Source of the DNA: a virus
Length of the DNA stretch: 23,679 nt
Reading direction: 5' to 3' (one strand)
IMG/VR virus record: IMGVR_UViG_3300030451_000615
Coordinates: 1 to 23,679 of that record
Position 1 is the stretch's first letter; every line of letters begins with the position of its first letter. Positions 23,501 through 23,679 of the stretch are shown in pieces. The notes below the pieces were generated by a model that saw only the letters and a program-made list of their open reading frames with translations, had not been told where the DNA came from and did no database searches. The translations under genes were made by a program, and so were the position numbers.

Positions 23501-23679
23501 TTAGAAATTAACTTGTGAACGTTCTAATTTTTCATATACATCCTGTCTGTATGCAGGATCATTTTCATAACGTGGATCAGCCATTGCACGTACAACTTCA
23601 GCTTGACTTCTAAATCCATCAACAGCTGAAGATGCTTTACCTTGTACCATCTCACCTTCATACCCTTCGGAATCACTGT
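23501..23679 (-). CDS. Capsid assembly scaffolding protein, C-terminus only (gp9-like)
   Basis: An open frame enters from the right edge and ends in TAA at 23501-23503. The visible 58 residues start SDSEGYEGEMVQGKASSAVD and end in the segment FRSQAEVVRAMADPRYENDP, AYRQDVYEKLERSQVNF. The R-S-x-A-E-V-V-x-A-M-x-D-P-R-Y...AYRxDVxxKLxRS pattern is typical of the C-terminus of T7-type scaffolding proteins, which bind the inner capsid wall during procapsid assembly. The N-terminal bulk lies outside the window. Confidence 0.85.
   Translation of the reverse strand, partial: SDSEGYEGEMVQGKASSAVDGFRSQAEVVRAMADPRYENDPAYRQDVYEKLERSQVNF

Overview
This window is the late, structural half of a T7-like marine podovirus genome (Autographiviridae-type order), read entirely from the minus strand, so gene order runs from high to low coordinates. 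The DNA is visibly AT-rich. The protein flavour (short tail-fibre modules, small membrane proteins with N-terminal AxA signal peptides, a compact gp18-like small terminase) is what I associate with cyanophages of Prochlorococcus/Synechococcus. The host call is an inference; nothing here proves it.

Layout in transcription order. At the right edge is the C-terminus of the scaffolding protein (gp9-like), followed by a 94-aa unknown and a string of microproteins: an 18-aa AT-hook-like peptide, a 21-aa peptide and a 55-aa acidic protein. A strong intrinsic terminator with a UUCG tetraloop (22799-22830) ends that block. A structured leader with several hairpins (22613-22798) then precedes the major capsid gene (gp10-like, 21434-22612). 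A second intrinsic terminator (21393-21421) follows the capsid gene, where T7 has T-phi. The tail and core genes are packed after it with tiny gaps or overlaps: gp11-like (20766-21383), gp12-like (17986-20766), gp13-like (17550-18020), gp14-like with a C-terminal S74 chaperone/peptidase domain (16796-17569), gp15-like (14163-16799) and gp16-like (10466-14161).

Next comes an adhesion block: a 722-aa T7-type tail fibre carrying a 10-residue repeat (8294-10462) and four further fibre- or tip-like proteins, interspersed with a 107-aa and a 56-aa accessory protein (4372-8289). Then come small membrane or secreted proteins (2393-4306) that include the best holin candidate, followed by a 51-aa protein, the small terminase (gp18-like, 1974-2219), a very basic 89-aa protein, a 367-aa unknown and a partial unknown running off the left edge. 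A large terminase is not in the window.

The genes work together in a plain way. Scaffold and capsid make the procapsid; gp11/gp12 build the tail tube; gp13-gp16 build the internal core and ejection apparatus; the fibres bind the host; the small terminase helps package DNA. The two terminators flanking the capsid gene suggest that capsid output is set separately from its neighbours. The least ordinary points are the microprotein cluster beside the scaffold gene, the structured capsid leader with weak T7-promoter resemblance, and a secreted-protein gene at 2473-3078 with no visible canonical start codon, nested against its upstream neighbour. No RNA genes, CRISPR arrays, insertion sequences or integration genes were seen.
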